Below, piece by piece: positions 40,171-51,906 of a stretch of 64,000 nucleotides of DNA. This stretch comes from Ciona intestinalis. Its lineage: Eukaryota; Chordata; Ascidiacea; Phlebobranchia; Cionidae. Below the pieces are notes generated by a model. It was given only the letters and a program-made list of their open reading frames with translations. It was not told the origin of the DNA and did not search any database. Location of the stretch: NCBI RefSeq assembly GCF_000224145.3, contig NC_020170.2:1382300-1446299 (forward strand), given 5' to 3'. The position numbers were made by a program, and so were the translations under genes. Numbering within the stretch: the stretch's first letter is position 1; each line of letters starts with the position of its first letter.

Positions 40171-41428
40171 ATGTCTTCAAAACAAGGTAAAATATAAACA
40201 AAACTTTAAATATAATGTGTTAAAATGTTTACTATCTTCAAGATGCACCATCCCTTGCCAGTGCAGATGAACAGGATAAATTTATCACAGGTAATTTGCC
40301 CTATCATATAATTAAAGGTATAGTAAAGGGTTACCGGTTTATTGTGTATTGTGTGTAAGGGGCCTATATTTATCAACAAGTTTATATCTTTTCTTAAAAT
40401 CCGCTTAAATTTAGAGAATTGAAAAAAAAATCCGCCCACAGAGTTTTGACATTTAAAATGAGCCAAATCATGTAGTATAGAGTGGGGAAAGATGGGACAC
40501 TTTTGGGTAATACCACAAATTAATAATATCATTCTTTTATTAATTGACAACAATTCAAAAAATATAATAAAACACACAAGTTGTTTAGCGATTTAATATT
40601 TAGAAACATTAATCGGCTTTGAGCAGCGTTTAATAAAGACAAAGTCTTAATGATACTGTCAAACAGTTCTGTAACATTATTTTCCTGATTTTCAAATAGT
40701 CTCATCTGACAAAGTGTCCCATTTTCCTCCACCCTACTTTATGTTTGTAAAAAAATAAGCTAATCTCTGCAAATAAATCTAAATTTCTGCAAAAACTATC
40801 TATTCATTCTACTGTATTATTTATTTGGCAATTGAGTAGTATAGTTAAGATATAGCCTATTAAATAGACTATACATATTTATTTCAACATTCAAGTCTTG
40901 TCATAATGTTACTATTTAACACTACAGTAGACTGAAATATATGAACTGATTTAAGATGTGTTTGAAATGTGCATGAAGAGAGTTGTGCAGGGCACCAGGG
41001 ATAGAAACACTCCAGTCGTGAACTTTAAAACTCCAGAAGAGTTAAAAGAACTCGTTGATTTTGATCTTACAACCGATGGTAATCATCAAGAGGATCTCCT
41101 CTCTTTGTGTGAAAAGGTTTTTGACTACAGCGCGCTTTCGGGTTGGTATACTGATTGTTATCTCTTTATACAGCTTAAGATCTGCAATGTCATCGCCTAA
41201 AGTTCTAGATAGATATAGTAACAAGACAAGAGTGTTTTATAATAATTTACTAAATGTTTGGTTAGCTATAATCTATCATCCAGGGAGAAATTGCATCATC
41301 ACCATGAAAACCTAATAGTGTTATTTTATCATCGCAGGTCATCCACGTTTCTTCAATCAACAGTACGGAGGTTTAGATAGTTATGGAGTAGCTGGAAGTT
41401 TTATAACAGATGTAATTAACGCAAATGT
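40171..41428 (+). CDS. Duplicate of decarboxylase exons 1-4 (probable second haplotype)
   Basis: Exons 40171-40186, 40243 onward, 40956-41141 and 41339-41428 match 41637-42909 exon by exon, with the same introns. 40094-41435 is almost identical to 41561-42913, and a 125-base gap lies between. Differences are small: Asp/Gly at the start of exon 2, HQED/HREDL, ALSG/VLTG, a 36-base stretch only in the left copy and about 55 bases in intron 3 only in the right copy. This is the pattern of two alleles placed in tandem by the assembler. A true partial duplication is possible but less likely. Confidence 0.8.
40474..40742. mobile_element. MITE family B copy (left haplotype)
   Basis: About 269 bp. 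The ends resemble family A (tatagagtggggaaagatgg, cattttcctccaccctactt), but the inside differs: gggtaataccacaaattaat and attaattgacaacaattca. It is intronic. Confidence 0.75.
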
Positions 41429-41435
41429 GTAAGAA

Positions 41436-41560
41436 NNNNNNNNNNNNNNNNNNNNNNNNNNNNNNNNNNNNNNNNNNNNNNNNNNNNNNNNNNNNNNNNN
41501 NNNNNNNNNNNNNNNNNNNNNNNNNNNNNNNNNNNNNNNNNNNNNNNNNNNNNNNNNNNN
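41436..41560. other. Assembly gap (125 N) between duplicated contig ends
   Basis: A run of N. About 1.34 kb to the left repeats as about 1.35 kb to the right. Confidence 0.95.
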
Positions 41561-41636
41561 TATTGCAAAAATTTGTTTGTTTTTTTTATAAAAAATACAT
41601 ATTATTTTACAGGCAGTAAAACTAACCAACAGAGCT

Positions 41637-44600
41637 ATGTCTTCAAAACAAGGTAAAATATAAACAAAACTTTAAATATAATGTGTTAAAATGTTTACTA
41701 TCTTCAAGGTGCACCATCCCTTGCCAGTGCAGATGAACAGGATAAATTTATCACAGGTAATTTGCCCTATCATATAATTAAAGGTATAGTAAAGGGTTAC
41801 CGGTTTATTGTGTATTGTGTGTAAGGGGCCTATATTTATCAACAAGTTTATATCTTTTCTTAAAATCCGCTTAAATTTAGAGAATTGAAAAAAAAATCCG
41901 CCCACAGAGTTTTGACATTTAAAATGAGCCAAATCATGTAGTATAGAGTGGGGAAAGATGGGACACTTTTGGGTAATACCACAAATTAATAATATCATTC
42001 TTTTATTAATTGACGATTTAATATTTAGAAACATTAATCGGCTTTGAGCAGCGTTTAATAAAGACAAAGTCTTATGATACTGTCAAACAGTTCTGTAACA
42101 TTATTTTCCTGATTTTCAAATAGTCTCATCTGACAAAGTGTCCCATTTTCCTCCACCCTACTTTATGTTTGTAAAAAAATGAGCTAATCTCTGCAAATAA
42201 AATTTAAATTTCTGCAAAAACTATCTATTCATTCTACTGTATATTTTATTTGGCAATTGAGTAGTATAGTTAAGATATAGCCTATTAAATAGACTATACA
42301 TATTTATTTCAACATTCAAGTCTTGTCATAATGTTACTATTTAACACTACAGTAGACTGAAATATATGAACTGATTTAAGATGTGTTTGAAATGTGCATG
42401 AAGAGAGTTGTGCAGGGCACCAGGGATAGAAACACTCCAGTCGTGAACTTTAAAACTCCCGAAGAGTTAAAAGAACTCGTTGATTTTGATCTTACAACCG
42501 ATGGTAATCATCGAGAGGATCTCCTCTCTTTGTGTGAAAAGGTTTTTGACTACAGCGTGCTTACGGGTTGGTATACTGATTGTTATCTCTTTATACAGCT
42601 TAAGATCTGCAATTTCTGTCTTTTCTTTGTTCATTCTAACTCTAATTTCAATCTAGTCGTGTTTTCTTGGTCATCGCCTAAAGTTCTAGATAGATACAGT
42701 AACAAGACAAGAGTGTTTTATAATAATTTACTAAACGTTTGGTTAGCTATAATCTATCATCCAGGGAGAAATTGCATCATCACCATGAAAACCTAATGGT
42801 GTTATTTTATCATTGCAGGTCATCCACGTTTCTTCAATCAACAGTACGGAGGTTTAGATAGTTATGGAGTAGCTGGAAGTTTTATAACAGATGTAATTAA
42901 CGCAAATGGGTAAGAATGGGTTATTTTATGTTAAATGGTATTTACTGATTGCTGTTAATATTCAAAGTATAAATGTTTATTGGATGAATGAATGAATGTA
43001 ACTTACTTTGCCTTCGTGGGCCAAAAAATGACAGTCGTTATAACACAGTGTTCATACACCTTGTGCCAGCTTAGGATTTACAGAGTATGTTACTTTGTGG
43101 GGGATTGTTTATTAAGGACATATATGCTCATATTGGTACGTTTTTGTCGAACTATTGTTCTCATTATTTCATTTACATTCCAAACTAGATTGGAGTGAGT
43201 ATTTCTCTTCGATTTATGCTTAAAATGAGTTTGAATGTAGAATATATTATTTATAAGAGATTCTGGACTTTTAAAAACAACCTGTTATTAAGACTATAAA
43301 TGCCGTTTTATTTTGTAACAGACACACCTTTGAGATTGCTCCAATGTTCCTAATGACTGAGGTTGCTGTACTTGAACACATGTTAAAGTTCGTGGGGTAC
43401 ACTAATGGAGAAGGAACATTTTGTCCTGGTAAATCAAATGTGTTACTGATGCTGTAGCAATGGTTTGAGCGCTCACTTCTTAAACAGCAATGAGCACCTC
43501 TTAAACAGCAATTGCCATAGTGAAAAATATATTAAAATAAACCCACAAAGTTGCATTTTTCTGGAATAAGGTGATTTTAGACAGAGAAGAAATGCAGTGG
43601 GTCACCAATGTTATAATGTATTTAAAGAATGAATATATCAAAATTAGTTTAAATAGCTTTTTGTTTTAATGTTATTTTAAGGTGGTTCCTACTCTAACTT
43701 TTTGTCAATGAACATGGCTCGCTTGTGGAAGTTTCCGGAAACGAAATCGACAGGCATCTACGGACTTCCAAAACTTGTTTCATTCTGTTCGGAACAGGCT
43801 CACTACTCAGCAAAGAAAAATTCGACTTTTCTTGGTTATGGAACCGACAACTGCTGGGTTGTAAAATGTGATGACAGGGGAAAAATGATTCCAGAAGAAT
43901 TTGAAAAATTGGTTCTTAAGTGCAAGGACGAGGTGTGTTTTTTTTTCTATTGAAGTTGCATATACAAGTTCTGGGCACTAACAAAACTGTTTTTTGGGAA
44001 ATTTTTAAAAACCAAACATCATTTTTTAGATTAATCTGTTGAATATTTAACTTTCTAAGCTGCAACCAAAGTTATTAGGGATCATAGTCTTGATTTTTTA
44101 TTATTTTGTCACTGTGATGTCATAGTCTTGGACTCGCCCCAATTTTTGCTCTTTTGACATAGCAATTTTACCATTGCTTAATAATCTAACATTAATTTGA
44201 TACCAGAGGAGAAATAGTAAAAATTTTACTTAACAAATTTTTTTACAGGGTTCAGTCCCATTGTTTGTAACAGCCACAGCTGGTACCACTGTGCTTGGTT
44301 CATTTGATCCATTCAATGAAATTGCTGCAATTTGTTCCAAGCATAAGATATGGATGCATGTGGATGTAAGTTGTATGTATGTGTGGTTCTTATAAATTCT
44401 AACTTTAACAGTTTATTTTTTCCATAAATGTTATGTTATAAATCTAACCTGACATTCATGGATGTCTGTTAATTTACACAAGCTTTATAAAGCTAATGTC
44501 GCATGACCTCTGCTAATATTGAGATGTATTTATGATTTTATAAAATTTGTCAAACGAATCATGTCTGCATTGCAATTGAATCACGATTGTTATGATAGTA

Positions 44601-46881
44601 TATCCTGTCCTTTTATGACATATATATTTGTATAATAAAGAAATGGTAGTTTATATTCGTTACCTAACATAACAGAGGTTTTATTTATGTCTTGAAATAC
44701 TATAGTGAAGATAAAATTAATAAAAACGATGAAGATGTGAATTAGCAGCCAAACAATAGCAGGTAAAACACACTACAAGTAAAATATACTTGGGTAAAAG
44801 TGTTAAGTAAAAGCATGGCTTATCAATCAACATAACAGTATAAGTACTTACGTTGAGCTGTACTTAATTAAAACAAATTAAAATGTAATTGCAACGGAAC
44901 TGAGAATGGTTTCTGTAGCTTATAATGAAATGTTAATGTTAAATACAGGCAGCATGGGGTGGAAGTGCTCTCTTGTCAAAGAAGTACAAACATCTATGTG
45001 ACGGCGTCCATAAGTAAGGTCATCATTATTTGCTGTGTGTAAAATAATAGACTTGTAACTCTGTGTTATAGGTTACATCCAGTTGCTAAAATTAGCATAA
45101 TATTTAAACCTAGCTCCTTATCCATAAATTACAGAGTATGTTAAATGGATTTTCCTTTTTAATCTTAACATTTTGTTCTGTAGAGCTGATTCACTAGCAT
45201 GGAATGCACATAAAATGATGCAAGCCCCACTTCAATGCTCTGTTGTGCTATTTAAAGAAAAGGTAAGGCTGAAAAAGACAAAAAATGTGACTCTGGATTT
45301 ATTCCTATTTATATCTATGTAATGTTGCCCAACTACTGTACTATAAATGAAATGACCCACTTTTAATCAATGCGAGTAGTTTGATTTATGTTACAGACTT
45401 ATTGCACTTATTCTCATAATGGAATAACAAGAGTTTTAGTTTGTATATACATTTTAAATACCTCTACTTTGAGATATACCAACAAGGAATCAAAATTTGC
45501 GTATTGTTAGAAATGTTTAAACATAATCTAAAAGTATCACGGAAGTTTAAAAAAAACTTTAACAGGGTTCACTTGAAAGAGCTCACTCTCTGAATGTTCC
45601 ATACCTGTTTCAATCTGACAAACCGTACGATGTCAAATATGATCTTGGACGAAATTTGCTGCAGTGCAGTAGAAAGGTAAAATGATAAGTTCTAGTTTAT
45701 TGTTAATATGCTATTTTTTAGTAAAGAAGCTTCTTGCCAAATTTACATGTGTGTTTGTCAGTGTGCGTGTCTTTCAAAACACCTAACAAATAATTGCTTT
45801 GACCCACTGATCACTAATAGTTTGTCAATACAGAAAAAATCTTTATAATCAAAAGTGACATTCATTCTTTCAACCTCAAATATTGAATCTTACTTTTCAG
45901 TGCGATGCTTTAAAGTTATGGCTCATGTGGAAAGCAAAGGGAGATGCAGGGTTTGAACGCCAGGTTGACCAAGCTATGGCAAACGCCCAGTATCTTACAG
46001 AACAAATCAGAAAAAGACCGGAATTTGAACTCGTTATTCCACATGTGAGTGATTATATGTCATAATGACAAATTCACGAATTCTTGATTTTTTGGCGTGA
46101 TAGGCATATAAGCTTGCCTACTTTTGGAAAACAACAAGTTGTACCACAGGGCCCATGCGATACCACTCTGGATGTTGGAATAATGGAACAACTCCGGCAT
46201 AAATTCTAGATCTCTTGTTGTGCCTCACCTAAGAACCTTATGAATTAAAATACAAAATTTGTCGCATGAAGTCTAAAATTATTCTGGAAATTACTATTTG
46301 AACGTTCATAATCTCACCCTGTTGTGTTACAGCCTGAATATACAAACGTACCATTCTGGTATATTCCACCAAGTTTAAAAGGAAAGGAAAAGAATGAGGA
46401 TTATTTTAAACAACTTGCAAGTATAATACCAACAATTAAAACAAGGTATTTATTGATTTTCAACATGAAATGTGTATATTTAAATCCTTTGGAATTCACA
46501 ATATGTTAAATGTTTAAAATATATTGAAAATACAATATCTCTCCAAAACTGCTTAACTAAAAATATAATTCTTAGAAACAATCCATTTGTACAAGAAATA
46601 CGCATTGATTTTATTAAAAACCACTGTTGTGTTTGCAGTTACATCATACTTATTACAAAGAACATACATTTTTTGTGCTGATATATCTGTTTCTGTAAAG
46701 TTATATTTAATGAAAAAATGTTTTTATTAGAATGCAGAAGAGTGGCACCCTCTTAGTGGGGTATACACCCGTTGGGAAAATTCCTACTTTCTTTCGAATG
46801 ACAGTCATGAATGACAAAGCAAATTTCTCAGACATGGATTTTGTGTTGGATGAAATAGTAAAGAATGGAAAAGATTTATAA
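41637..46881 (+). CDS. csad: PLP-dependent decarboxylase, CSAD/GADL1-like
   Basis: Thirteen exons (41637-41652, 41709-41756, 42381-42566, 42819-42909, 43322-43428, 43682-43932, 44249-44365, 44949-45013, 45184-45262, 45566-45676, 45901-46044, 46333-46445, 46731-46881) give 492 codons, as in human CSAD (493). Group II decarboxylase motifs are HPRFFNQQYGGLD, EGTFCPGGSYSN, TATAGTTVLGSFDP, HVDAAWGGSAL and the PLP lysine in WNAHKMM. The C-terminal part (PPSLKGKEKNEDYFKQL, GYTPVGKIPTFFRM) is nearer to cysteine sulfinate decarboxylase and GADL1 than to GAD65/67. Expected role: cytosolic decarboxylation of cysteine sulfinate or a related acid, towards hypotaurine/taurine or beta-alanine. The usual NPHKM is NAHKM here. 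Substrate cannot be told from the sequence. Confidence 0.9.
41942..42168. mobile_element. MITE family B copy (right haplotype)
   Basis: The allele of the element at 40474-40742, lacking 36 inner bases. It lies in intron 2 of the decarboxylase. Confidence 0.75.
42984..43110 (-). mobile_element. Truncated composite SINE
   Basis: gaatgaatgaatgtaactta to gtgggggattg matches the tail half of the SINE; the tRNA-like head is missing. It lies in intron 4 of the decarboxylase. Confidence 0.65.
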
Positions 46882-48328
46882 ACTTAAAGATAATTTGTCG
46901 CGTGTGTGTTAAACTTAGTAATTGAAACCTTAATTGTCATTTATTGCTCTAGGTTTATTCAAAGAATCGACCAGAAATGCTGGTTTTTTAAGTGTTTCAA
47001 ATTTTAGCCATCCAGGTAGTCTTAAGACACTTTTAACTTTTATTTTAAAAGCTTTGGTTTTAGAATTTTACCCTTGGCTAAAATTTTTTATATGTTTGAT
47101 TATATGCTTTAGAAATATCATGTTTATTTATTTTAAGTGATGTTAAAAAACATTAATACTACACACCAAGTTTCGTTACTTAATACTTACAGTACAAATT
47201 TCTTGTAAAATAATATAGGTATTAATTGTTTTAAATTTACGTGTTATATCTTTGTCTGTATTTTGTTCTCAGAAAGTATTACCTTACACCAGCAGTGCTT
47301 TAAGGGAATTTTGCACTCATTATAATTATGTATTTTGCATTAATTTTCTTCATAGAGTTGAATTTTGATCATCACTTATGATTAGTTCCATTTTTGTGCA
47401 TTTATTGTTAACTTGCTATGTTTTTAATTATATTCAAATTAATTGACTGGAGTGAAAAGTACTTGTCAGGGAAACATAGGGTATTTGTTTCCGCTACCAC
47501 AAATAAATAGCATGAGTGTTTTTAGATTTGGACCAAGATTCCAATCTCTACTTAAAAACTAGCATAGGATTATGAAACCAAAATTTACACCATTTCATTT
47601 TTGGAAATGCTTTGTTCTGCAATGCGACTTGAGTTTTGGAGTTAGCCCATTGCCTCCACACCCAGGGTACCACGACCCATTAGTAATCACTGGGTTGGAG
47701 CAATATAGTAATATACGCCCAGGGACACATGCCCCGTCTGATGTAAACGGTTACAAGTTGAAATATAGTGGGGGGAGATAGGACACGTTTAGCACATAAT
47801 ATCCTGATCGTGTTTTAAAATTTAAACAATTGACAACAGTCTATTAGAGTCGTGAGAATACGGTTTTATAATTTATTAAATATTTTTTGTTTACTACCAA
47901 ATGGAACGAGAAAATAGAATTAAAGGTGCCACATCTTCCCCGCCCTACTATATATATCCTACGTACATGGCCTAGCCTTCACAGAACGCGTGTGAAACGA
48001 CGTTATTTTTGTCAGGCCTTGTTTCATATGACGTAAAGCAAATGTATATGTAACAGTCACCATATGGTAAACGTCTCATCGCTAATGTTGTTGTATATTT
48101 CGTAGAATGGTCTCGACATAATCATATTTCATAGTAAATCAATGTGTATGTTACAGTCATACAAGTTTTAAATAGCCAACCAGTAGGCTCTATGTGTATG
48201 CTCGTATAATATAAGCAAACGGGTTCAAACGCTTTCTGATCATTCAAACAGAACTGTTTTTAAGAATAAGTGAGAGAGCTGGGAAGAATTTAATTTGTCT
48301 GTTTGAAGTTCGTTTGTTTTTAAGAATC
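46882..48328. other. Spacer with SINE and MITE remains
   Basis: 3' flank of the decarboxylase, then a SINE head remnant (about 47640-47745: cactgggttggagcaatata) and a MITE. No gene was found. Confidence 0.5.
47764..47952. mobile_element. MITE family A copy
   Basis: The ends are tatagtggggggagatagga and atcttccccgccctactata; the inside has gcacataatatcctgatcg. It abuts a SINE remnant. Confidence 0.8.
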
Positions 48329-49765
48329 ATGAAACAACTATTGTTTTTTGCCTATATTTGGAACATAGCTTTGTCAAGTAAGTTATTCAATTGATTAATC
48401 ACGGATGTTCATAATATTTAATCCGGTGTTTTACAGACCAACTGATGATAAGCAAGGAAAGTCAACAGTTTCATTCATACTCGACAAAATCGAGTTTAAA
48501 GACGAAGATTGGTTACAAAAAGTGTTTGTTTTCTGTACCAAGCTACGTATACGCAACAGTGAAAGCCACCGAATCATCCCTACCCCACACATTTAATGTG
48601 ACAGTGCTTGATGTGAAGGAAAGTTATTTCGAGGTGGAACTTAAACGAACGGATATTTCTGAAGGATGGAATATGTTTGTAACCGTTGACTGGTACTTCT
48701 ACATAGGTAGGTCGCCTGAATATATACCCATATTTGTATACAGTGGCGCGGGGAAAGGCGGGACACCTTTAGCACATTATATCCAAATATCCTGATCGCG
48801 TTCTATTCAGTTAACAACGGTCCTTGGAAGTCGTGGGACATAGTTTTATAATTCTTTGAATGTTCTTTGTTTACTATACTAAGTGAAACGAGAAAATAGA
48901 GTTAAAGGGGTGTCCTATCTCTCCTACAATACTATAAGTATATATGAGTTTAACATGTTTTCCGTTAAACAGGTAACGGTGTGGTTTATGAAAATAAGGT
49001 TATTTGGATTGCCGATTTATTTAGCACGAAATCCATGAACTACGTGACAGCAAAAGCTGATTGCAAAGAAAAAGGTGGCAAACTTGTGGAAATTGTAGAC
49101 GAGCCAATGTATGACGTAGTTTATAATTACGTCAGAAGCAAGTTCTCGTTTGGCTCGTTGGAGTATGCCTATGTTCAGTTAGCTTCTACCTACGACCCAA
49201 ACACAGTAAGTGCTGTTGATGATGAGGAATTGGGGCGGGACAGCTACTCGTTATAAAACGTGTGTTTTGCTTTATAAATATCGTACTGTCTACAAGTTAA
49301 GAAAAGCAAATTTATAGATGATGTTGTTTGTTGTGGGTGACGATACTGCAGGGTTGGACAATTGCGTGTATTGCCTATATAGGCACATACACGCCCACAA
49401 TTGACGTTATTGTGCGTTGGACGAGGTATCCTTTCGGCGGATTATAATATTTATACGAAGACACCAAAATGATTTATATTATTATTGCAGAGTATTCAGT
49501 TTTCACTCTCCTTATTATTTTAAATACAATATTATATAAAATAAAGCTAATTAAATATTTCTGGCAGGATGAAATAACGAAGGAAAATGGCAAACCTGGA
49601 TATGTAAAATGGTTGACTACTTTTCCAAAGAAAGAGTCGAAAGGAACCAGTTTGCTGCTAAGGATAGTCCCGCCCACTTCTATGAGTATAAATCATGGAA
49701 TATGGAATCATTCACCTGATTCTATTAAAAACCTCATGATACCAGTATGTGAAACTCACATTTGA
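48329..49765 (+). CDS. Secreted H-type plus C-type lectin-like protein, paralog 1
   Basis: Four exons (48329-48377, 48437-48706, 48973-49205, 49568-49765) give 249 codons. Exon 1 codes a signal peptide (MKQLLFFAYIWNIALS). Exon 2 resembles an H-type (Helix pomatia agglutinin) lectin domain: IGYKKCLFSVPSYVYATVKA, then FNVTVLDVKESYFEVELKRT, and EGWNMFVTVDWYFYIG at the place of the family's terminal Trp strand. Exon 3 begins a C-type lectin fold (AKADCKEKGGKLVEIVDEP, first conserved Cys and helix) and exon 4 ends it near IPVCET. Residue evidence for calcium or sugar binding (EPN/QPD, WND) is not clear. The protein is probably extracellular, perhaps in recognition or immunity; this is inference. 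A MITE lies in intron 2. The last third differs strongly from paralogs 2 and 3. Confidence 0.8.
48737..48936. mobile_element. MITE family A copy in lectin intron
   Basis: The ends are tatacagtggcgcggggaaa and ctctcctacaatactata; the inside has agcacattatatccaaatat. It lies in intron 2 of lectin paralog 1 and is absent from that intron in paralogs 2 and 3. Confidence 0.8.
49330..49430. mobile_element. Composite SINE fragment
   Basis: ttgtgggtgac, gggttggacaattg and cacatacacgcccacaattg match the middle of the SINE. It lies in the last intron of lectin paralog 1. Confidence 0.45.
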
Positions 49766-49877
49766 CAATGCTTGTAACTACATTGTTCTGTTCAAGTATT
49801 GTAAACTTACAATTTGTTATGTACTGTACACATGACATACCTTGGAATTCATGCATTTCTTAAAAATAGTAATGTGG

Positions 49878-50054
49878 AGTATGGGGATACCGTCAGCAAC
49901 TAGACCACATACTCTCCGAAAGTGCTGTTTTAACAATTGTCAACGCTCTTTTAGAGTCAGGGGGGTCAACCGCTATAATATCTTGAAATATTCTTTGTTT
50001 ACTCCCAAATAAGACGAAAAAAAATATGTCCCATCTTACACCAACTTACTGTAT
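49878..50054. mobile_element. Degenerate MITE family A copy
   Basis: Worn ends (gtatggggatac, cttacaccaacttactgta) around a recognisable core (caattgtcaacgctctttta, gaaatattctttgtttact). Confidence 0.5.
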
Positions 50055-50289
50055 CTTAGGTAAAAAAGAAGTCGTGTATATACTTTATATATGTGGTTAC
50101 CATTGAGTTTTATGTTGCCGAAAATTCTTGCATTTATCTATTTGTACTAATTTTGAGCATACAATCATTCAAACTTTATATATTTCCCTAAAAAATTGTT
50201 TAGCCCCAAACATAGTCGTTTGCGTTTCAGTTGCGTGTCAATACAATTTGTACTACCTAATGAATGTCTTTTTGTGGCTTATTTACCTA

Positions 50290-50528
50290 TTTCGAGTTTT
50301 GAACAATTAACAACGCTCTGGGAGTATAGTGACGATTTTGTGATATATTTCTGTAAATATTGTTTGTTTATTATCAAATGGGACGAAAAGGGAGAATGAA
50401 AACATGTTTTAAAAACCAAGTTTTAACATTCTCTGTCTTTCATTACCTTGGTTCAAGTTGTTAGTTGTTACAAACAGCATGTTATATTACGAAAAGATGT
50501 TGCCACCTTATTACCCCACCCCACTATA
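50290..50528. mobile_element. MITE family A copy with extra sequence
   Basis: The core (acaattaacaacgctctggg, tattatcaaatgggacgaaa) is followed by about 70 unrelated bases, then the end ttaccccaccccactata. The 5' end was not found. Confidence 0.45.
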
Positions 50529-50887
50529 TGAATGAAGGAATGAATGTAACTTAATTTATCCTCGCGTGGCCGGAAAACGACAGTCGTTATCACACGGGTT
50601 TAACACCTCGTGCCAGCTTACGAGTTACCATGTATATGTTACTTTGTGGGTGATTATTTTTTTGGATATTTTTCATTTTTTTATGTATTTCTGATATTTT
50701 NNNNNNNNNNNNNNNNNNNNNNNNNNNNNNNNNNNNNNNNNNNNNNNNNNCCACTGGGTTCGAGCAATTGTCGTTAAGCGTCTTGCGCAAAGACACATAC
50801 GCCCACAATGGTAAGCAAACGTCGAGCCTTGAACCCATTAGCTCTGGTTTAGAGGCAGGCGCGCTAACCACTATGCCACTGCGCCGG
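50528..50887 (-). mobile_element. Composite SINE, near full length, with gap
   Basis: On the minus strand the head reads gtccggcgcagtggcatagt, then ggttagcgcgcctgcctcta (box A region) and gggttcaaggctcg (box B). The tail is at 50528. A 50-base gap cuts the middle. It is the clearest head in the window. Confidence 0.75.
50701..50750. other. Assembly gap (50 N) inside a SINE
   Basis: A run of N between two halves of one SINE copy. The repeat itself may have caused the break. Confidence 0.95.
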
Positions 50888-50894
50888 ACAATAT

Positions 50895-51125
50895 ATGGTA
50901 GAGTGAGGAGAATCGGGACACTTATAAGCTCCTGTATTGCCCAATGTTTCTAAAATTCAAAATACATGGCGGTTCTGGGGTAATACCACGAATTAGTACT
51001 ATCATCCCTTTATTAATTGACAACAATTCAAATAACACAGGAGGGGTTACTTGGCGATTACCAGGTGGAATTTTAGCAATTCCAAAACACACAGGGTAAG
51101 ATGGGCAAGTTTAGAATCCTTGTTA
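50895..51125. mobile_element. MITE family B copy
   Basis: It starts tatggtagagtgaggagaat, with inner ggggtaataccacgaattag and attaattgacaacaattcaa as in 40474-40742. It is poorly kept at the right (cagggtaagatgggcaag). Confidence 0.6.
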
Positions 51126-51173
51126 ATTTTAAATAATAAATGATTTTTATTAGAAATACAATACAACGATAGT

Positions 51174-51369
51174 ATAGTAGGGTAGGGGAAGATGGGACAC
51201 CTTTAGCACATAATATCTAAATATCCTGATCGTGTTTTAAAAAATTACTAACGGTCAATGGGAGTCACGGGCATATACTTTTATAATTTCTTGAATGTTC
51301 TTTGTTTACTACTAAACGAAACGATAAAATAGAGGTAAAAGGTGTCCCGTCTTCCCCCACCCTACTGTA
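51174..51369. mobile_element. MITE family A copy, well preserved
   Basis: The ends tatagtagggtaggggaaga and tcttcccccaccctactgta are nearly perfect inverted repeats; length 196 bp. Confidence 0.85.
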
Positions 51370-51479
51370 TCAGCTTTTCTTTCCTGTTTCCTCGCGTTTC
51401 CGCTTTACTTGGGAGATTTGTTTAGATATATAGTCTGTTGCAGTTGTATACTGTTTTCAGATTTAGCAAGTGTTTTTTG

Positions 51480-51612
51480 TCCCATTTGGTCCCAAAAAAA
51501 AACAAAACAAAGAATTATAAAACCGTATCTTCACGACTCTAAAAGAGCGTCGTTAATTGTTTAAAATACGATTATGTGCTAAAGGTGTCCTATCTTTCCC
51601 CACCCTACTCTA
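51480..51612. mobile_element. MITE family A, one half only
   Basis: tcccatttggtcccaaa through caaagaattataaaaccg to ctttccccaccctactcta; the other end is missing. Confidence 0.65.
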
Positions 51613-51709
51613 ACTCACAGTATGGCCTACTGAATGTATTAATTATAGCCCATGCTCACAATAGTGAATTATATAAGAAATCTTGTCCAGCTATGGTCTA
51701 CTCAATACA

Positions 51710-51906
51710 TATAGTACTGTGGGGTACGATGAGACACCTTAAGCAGATAATATTCTACTACCCAGATCGTGTTTTAACCAATCGACAACTGTGTATGGGA
51801 GTTGTCAGAATACGGTTTTACATTTCTTTGAGTGTTCCTTGTTTACTAACAAATTATACGAGAAAGTATAATGAAAAGGCGTCCTATCTTCCAACATCCA
51901 CTATAT
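51710..51906. mobile_element. MITE family A copy, diverged
   Basis: The ends are tagtactgtggggtacgatg and cttccaacatccactata, with inner gcagataatattc and cgtgttttaaccaatcgaca. Confidence 0.7.

Noticed and set aside
40206-40577. Open frames of about 125 codons on the minus strand, present twice (also 41672-42067)
   Set aside because: They cover intron sequence and a MITE of the decarboxylase gene and are repeated only because the region is duplicated around the gap.
50528-50887. Possible tRNA gene (A and B box-like motifs)
   Set aside because: The motifs belong to the head of a repeated SINE, and no intact cloverleaf or anticodon arm is evident.
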